DNA of 64,000 nt from Halococcus salsus. GTDB taxonomy: Archaea > Halobacteriota > Halobacteria > Halobacteriales > Halococcaceae. The translations under genes were made by a program, and so were the position numbers. Of the stretch, positions 60,510-64,000 are shown one piece after another. The notes beneath the pieces are model-generated. The model was not told the origin of the DNA and ran no database searches. It saw only the letters and a program-made list of their open reading frames with translations. Each line of letters opens with the position of its first letter. Position 1 is the first letter of the stretch. Location of the stretch: contig NZ_JAAAJC010000006.1 of NCBI RefSeq assembly GCF_009900715.1, positions 76,916-140,915 on the forward strand, given 5' to 3'.

Positions 60510-61622
60510 ATGAACTCGATAGAGATAGCGCTCAGACTGGTCGGCGGGGGGGCGTTGATCCTCGCGAACGGCTTCTTCGTCGCGATCGAGTTCGGTCTCA
60601 CGCGTGCGCGGCAGTACTCCGAGTCGGAGTTCGTCGAACCCGGCGACACCGGGCTCGAACGGGCGTGGGCGATGACGGAGGACCTCGAGATCTACCTCAC
60701 GGGCTGTCAGGTCGGGATCACCGCCGCGAGCATCTCGCTCGGGATCGTGGCCGAACCCGCGCTCGCGGCGATCCTCGAACCCGTCTTCGGCGGCACCGTG
60801 CTCGCCTCGCTCGGCGCGGGCGCGCTGCTCGCCTTCCTCGTGGTCAATCTCGTCCACGTGGTCTACGGCGAGCAGACGCCGACGTATCTCGGGGTCGAGC
60901 GCTCGAAGCAGGTGTGTCGGTACGGCGCGACCCCGCTGTACTGGTTCACGCGGGTTATCCGGCCGATCCTCGATCTGGGTGACGCGGTCGCGAAGTGGAC
61001 GCTGGGGCTGTTCGGCGTGGAGATGACCGGTGCGTGGCTCGAAGCCGAGGCCGACGTGATCGAGGGACGTGCGGACCTCCATCGACGCCTCGGGTCGGTG
61101 CTCAACGAGAGCGACCTCCCCGAGGAGCGCCGTGAGGAGGTGATGAACGCGCTCGCGGTCGGGGAGATACCCGTATCGGACGTCATGGTGCCCCGCGAGG
61201 CGGTCGCCGGGCTCTCGACCGAGAACACGCCCGCCGAGAACCTCGCGGTCGTCGAGGAGAACCCCTACCTCCGATTCCCGCTGTTCGGGCCCGACGACGA
61301 GTATCTGGGGGTGGTCTACCTCGCGGCGATCACGAACCGGTTCGAGGCGTTCCGGAACGGCGAGGTCGACATCGAGGCGTTGGCGACCGCGCCGATGACG
61401 CTACCGGTCGACGAGGAGGTCAGTGACGCGATCGACCGGTTCCAGGCGGAGAACCAGGAACTCGCGCTGATCGAGGCGGACGGCGAGGTCGTCGGGCTGC
61501 TCACCGTCACCGACGCCTTCGAGGAGGTCATGGGCGACCTCGACGACCCGATCGACGACTACCAACCGGACCGACGACCGACGAGCGGTCGTGGTCCCGA
61601 CTCGTCGGGGGACCCGGCATGA
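60510..61622 (+). CDS. CNNM/CorC-type membrane protein with CBS pair, copy 1
   Basis: A 370-residue protein with an N-terminal CNNM (DUF21) membrane domain of three to four helices (about 10-28, 70-95, 100-125 and 155-172; signature G-C-Q-V-G-I-T-A-A-S near 66) and a CBS pair (about 205-350). V-M-V-P-R-E-A-V near 225 begins the first CBS repeat. It lacks the usual C-terminal CorC/HlyC domain of about 80 residues. Related proteins regulate magnesium/cation efflux. A closely similar gene follows at 61693. Confidence 0.85.
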   Translation: MNSIEIALRLVGGGALILANGFFVAIEFGLTRARQYSESEFVEPGDTGLERAWAMTEDLEIYLTGCQVGITAASISLGIVAEPALAAILEPVFGGTVLASLGAGALLAFLVVNLVHVVYGEQTPTYLGVERSKQVCRYGATPLYWFTRVIRPILDLGDAVAKWTLGLFGVEMTGAWLEAEADVIEGRADLHRRLGSVLNESDLPEERREEVMNALAVGEIPVSDVMVPREAVAGLSTENTPAENLAVVEENPYLRFPLFGPDDEYLGVVYLAAITNRFEAFRNGEVDIEALATAPMTLPVDEEVSDAIDRFQAENQELALIEADGEVVGLLTVTDAFEEVMGDLDDPIDDYQPDRRPTSGRGPDSSGDPA

Positions 61623-61692
61623 GTCGGACGTGTAGCCGGGACGTTCGGCGGGTTCGAGGCGTCCACACGACGGCCGCAGTGGAGGGCCAACG

Positions 61693-62796
61693 ATGAACGC
61701 GGTCGAGGTCGGCGTCCGGCTGCTGGTCGGGGTCGGGTTGATCCTCGCGAACGGCTTCTTCGTCGCGATCGAGTTCGCGCTGACCCGAGCCCAGCAGTAC
61801 ACGAAAGAGGAGTTCGTCGAGTCGGGCGATCGTGGTCTCGAACGGGCGTGGGAGATGACCCAGAACCTCGAGATCTACCTCACGGGCTGTCAGATCGGGA
61901 TCACGGCGTCCAGCATCGCGGTCGGGATCGTGGCCGAACCCGCGCTCGCGGCGCTGTTCGAGCCGGTGTTCGGCGGCACCGTGCTCGCCTCGCTCGGTGC
62001 GGGGGCGATCGCGGCGTGGCTGATCATCAACCTGTTGCACCTCACGCACGGCGAGCAGGCCCCGACGTATCTCGGGGTCGAGCGCGCGAAACAGGTGTCC
62101 CGATACGGTGCCACCCCGCTGTACTGGTTCACCAAGCTCATCTGGCCGCTGCTCCGGATCGGCGACGTCTTCGCCAAGTGGACGCTGGGGCTGTTCGGCG
62201 TGGAGATGACCGGTGCGTGGCTCGAATCCGGCGACGACGACGAGGACGTCGACGGTCGGGCGGACCTCCACAGACACATCGAGTCGGTGCTCGACGAGAG
62301 CGACCTCGCCGGCGAGCGACGCGAGGAGGTGCTGAACGCGCTGGTCGCGGGCGATATGTCGATCCGGGGAGTCATGGTGCCCCGCGAGGAGGTCGTCGCG
62401 TTCTCGACCGAGAACACACCCGCCGAGAACCTCGCGATCCTCGAAGACCACTCCCACTCGCGGTATCCGGTGGTCGGCGAGGACCTCGACGAGTTCGTCG
62501 GGGTCGTCTACCTCCCGACGATCGCGAGCCGGTACGACGACCTCGCGAACGGTGCGGTCTCCATCGAGGACCTCGCCGCCCCGCCGATGACGCTGCCGGC
62601 CGACGAAGAGGTCAGCGACGCGATCGACCGGTTCCAGGCGGAGAACCAGGAACTCGCGCTGGTCGAGGCGGACGGCGAGGTCGTCGGGCTGTTCACCGCC
62701 ACCGACGCCTTCGAGGAGGTCATGGGCGAACTCGACGACCCCTTCGACGAGGCGGAGCGGCGCGACCGCCATCGTGGCCGGGGATCGCCGACCTGA
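61693..62796 (+). CDS. CNNM/CorC-type membrane protein with CBS pair, copy 2
   Basis: A 367-residue tandem paralogue of the preceding gene, starting 70 bases after it. The membrane domain repeats G-C-Q-I-G-I-T-A-S-S-I and G-A-W-L-E; the CBS pair starts V-M-V-P-R-E-E-V near 232. Large stretches such as G-L-F-G-V-E-M-T-G-A-W-L-E are identical. It also lacks the CorC/HlyC C-terminal domain. Cation binding or transport is expected; whether both copies form a hetero-oligomer is unknown. Confidence 0.85.
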   Translation: MNAVEVGVRLLVGVGLILANGFFVAIEFALTRAQQYTKEEFVESGDRGLERAWEMTQNLEIYLTGCQIGITASSIAVGIVAEPALAALFEPVFGGTVLASLGAGAIAAWLIINLLHLTHGEQAPTYLGVERAKQVSRYGATPLYWFTKLIWPLLRIGDVFAKWTLGLFGVEMTGAWLESGDDDEDVDGRADLHRHIESVLDESDLAGERREEVLNALVAGDMSIRGVMVPREEVVAFSTENTPAENLAILEDHSHSRYPVVGEDLDEFVGVVYLPTIASRYDDLANGAVSIEDLAAPPMTLPADEEVSDAIDRFQAENQELALVEADGEVVGLFTATDAFEEVMGELDDPFDEAERRDRHRGRGSPT

Positions 62797-62869
62797 GCCG
62801 GCGGCGGTGAGCCCCGGACACCGGTGTGGGACCTGAAGCTTTATTCGTCCGCCCGGAGAGGTCCCCTGT

Positions 62870-63832
62870 ATGCAGATCGGCGTCCTCACCGTTCCATTCG
62901 GCGGCCAGTCGCTCGACGAGACCTGTTCGTACCTCGCGGACCTCGGGGTCGAGCGGGTCGAACTCGGCTGTGGCGGTAGTCCCGGCGACGACCACCTCAC
63001 GCGCGAAGAGTACCTCGACGACGACGAGGCACAGTCGGAGCTCCACGCGCTCCTCGACGAACACGGGCTAGAGGTCAGCGCGCTCGCGACCCACAACAAC
63101 CCGATCCACCCGGTCGACGACCACGCCGCCGAGGCCGACACCGAACTCCGCGAGGCGATCGAACTCGCCGACCAGCTCGGTGTGGACACCGTCACCACCT
63201 TCTCGGGGCTGCCGGGCGGGAGCCCGAACGACGAGGTCCCGAACTGGATCACCGCGCCGTGGCCAACCGAGCACAAGGAGGCCCACGACTACCAGTGGGA
63301 GGTCGCCGAGGAGTACTGGAGCGAGATCGCCGGGGTCGCCGACGACCACGGCGTGAACGTCGGCATCGAAATGCACCCGAACATGCTGGTCTACGAACCC
63401 TCGGGGATGCGGCGACTCCACGAGGCGGCGGGCGACCGGATCGGCGCGAACTTCGACCCCTCACACCTCTACTGGCAGGGTATCGACGTCCCGGAGGCGA
63501 TCCGGTATCTCGGCGACGCGATCCACCACGTCCACGCGAAGGACACACGAGTCTACGAACCCAACTCGAAGGTCAAGGGCGTGCTCGACACCGCACCGTA
63601 CACCGAGGAGGCCGACCGCTCGTGGCTCTTCCGAAGCGTCGGCTACGGCCACGGCGAGTCCCACTGGAAGGACGTCGTCTCGACCCTCCGGATGGTGGGC
63701 TACGACGGGGCACTCTCGATCGAACACGAGGACTCGCTGACGAGTTCGCGCGAAGGGCTCGAAAAGGCGGTCGACATGCTCTCCCGAGCGGTCTTCGAGA
63801 CCACGCCCGGGGACGCCTACTGGGCGGAATAG
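62870..63832 (+). CDS. Sugar-phosphate isomerase/epimerase (xylose-isomerase-like TIM barrel)
   Basis: A 320-residue AP-endonuclease-2-type TIM barrel. Metal-binding residues are visible in V-E-L-G-C-G near 28, G-I-E-M-H-P near 166, D-P-S-H-L near 198, H-V-H-A-K-D near 222, and I-E-H-E-D near 285. These barrels isomerise or epimerise sugars, often with Gfo/Idh/MocA dehydrogenases like the one at 59334. A TTTATT TATA box precedes the ATG by about 28 bases. Confidence 0.83.
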   Translation: MQIGVLTVPFGGQSLDETCSYLADLGVERVELGCGGSPGDDHLTREEYLDDDEAQSELHALLDEHGLEVSALATHNNPIHPVDDHAAEADTELREAIELADQLGVDTVTTFSGLPGGSPNDEVPNWITAPWPTEHKEAHDYQWEVAEEYWSEIAGVADDHGVNVGIEMHPNMLVYEPSGMRRLHEAAGDRIGANFDPSHLYWQGIDVPEAIRYLGDAIHHVHAKDTRVYEPNSKVKGVLDTAPYTEEADRSWLFRSVGYGHGESHWKDVVSTLRMVGYDGALSIEHEDSLTSSREGLEKAVDMLSRAVFETTPGDAYWAE

Positions 63833-63869
63833 AACGGTATACGGTTCACGTCCCGTTCTTTCCGGGTCG

Positions 63870-64000
63870 TCAGTCGGCCCCTTCGGGCTGGTCCGACGTG
63901 AACGCGTCGCGGGTGTTCGTGGCGGTGTGGCCGAGCAGGGTCCCGAGGCTTTCACGTCGCCTGGCGAACAGCGCGAGACCGAGCACGACGTAGACGACCG
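63870..64000 (-). CDS. C-terminal end of a membrane protein, 5' part outside window
   Basis: Minus-strand frame ending at a TGA at 63872-63870. The visible 43 residues start with a hydrophobic stretch V-V-Y-V-V-L-G-L-A-L-F, then basic A-R-R-R-E-S, then a polar tail ending P-E-G-A-D. This fits the last transmembrane helix and cytoplasmic tail of a longer protein. Family not recognisable from this piece. Confidence 0.6.
   Translation of the reverse strand, partial: VVYVVLGLALFARRRESLGTLLGHTATNTRDAFTSDQPEGAD

Overview
This window is chromosomal DNA from a haloarchaeon (class Halobacteria). The evidence is a GC-rich, very acidic proteome full of Asp/Glu runs, many haloarchaea-only small proteins (DUF5791-, DUF5815-, DUF6149-, DUF7547-like), halocyanin and bc-complex genes, a Tat-type signal peptide, a PGF-CTERM surface protein, leaderless promoters with a TATA box about 25-30 bp before the start codon, and an archaeal PAN proteasome ATPase. 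The low-complexity CTCGCTCCGCTCG-type intergenic DNA recalls Halococcus-like genomes, but I cannot fix the genus. The region reads as ordinary core chromosome with one small accessory islet at 43.8-45.0 kb. No rRNA, CRISPR array, transposase or intein was seen.

Layout. 0-4.7 kb: a flippase-like membrane protein cut by the window edge, a long intergenic repeat, two regulators, an SDR-type NAD-binding protein, a DUF5791 gene and an apparent remnant of a secretion ATPase. 4.7-17.4 kb: a genome-maintenance block: polB (minus), two small genes, then mre11-rad50-nurA-herA with stops and starts overlapping or touching, then the proteasome-activating nucleotidase. 17.4-22.4 kb: a second repeat, acetyltransferase and purD, manganese catalase, a secreted protein. 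22.4-26.8 kb: a respiratory cluster with halocyanin, glutaredoxin, small membrane proteins, cytochrome b, Rieske protein and a DUF7318-like protein, preceded by a possible structured RNA leader. 27.0-33.8 kb: an Lrp-type regulator divergent from carA, with carB convergent and two genes between (a TraB-like/RDD fusion and an HD protein). 34-38.6 kb: small haloarchaeal proteins and an FAD oxidoreductase. 39.1-42.3 kb: adk, DUF106/EMC3-like insertase, cmk, cbf5. 42.3-45.0 kb: MazG-like protein, MscS channel, tRNA-Pro(GGG), then a DUF433/DUF5615 toxin-antitoxin pair bracketed by two copies of the repeat. 45.0-50.1 kb: ilvD, membrane proteins, a small winged-helix regulator beside a perfect inverted repeat, and a PGF-CTERM protein. 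50.3-54.5 kb: a polyhydroxyalkanoate/propionyl-CoA type cluster (reductase, carboxyltransferase, PccX-like subunit, Ser-type thiolase, OB-fold subunit). 54.8-64 kb: small proteins, a DgcN/DgcA pair, universal stress protein, Gfo/Idh/MocA dehydrogenase, two tandem CNNM-CBS proteins, a sugar-phosphate isomerase, and the end of a membrane protein.

How the parts work together. The mre11-rad50-nurA-herA operon encodes end resection, beside the replicative/repair polymerase and the proteasome ATPase. The bc-type cluster passes electrons to a membrane-anchored copper protein. carA and carB supply carbamoyl phosphate. The 50-54 kb cluster fits acyl-CoA condensation, reduction and carboxylation. The most unusual items are the modular intergenic repeat family with a terminal hairpin, its duplication around the toxin-antitoxin pair (which has its own near-perfect operator palindrome), the structured leader before the bc operon, and the inverted repeat between a DUF1616 gene and its divergent regulator.
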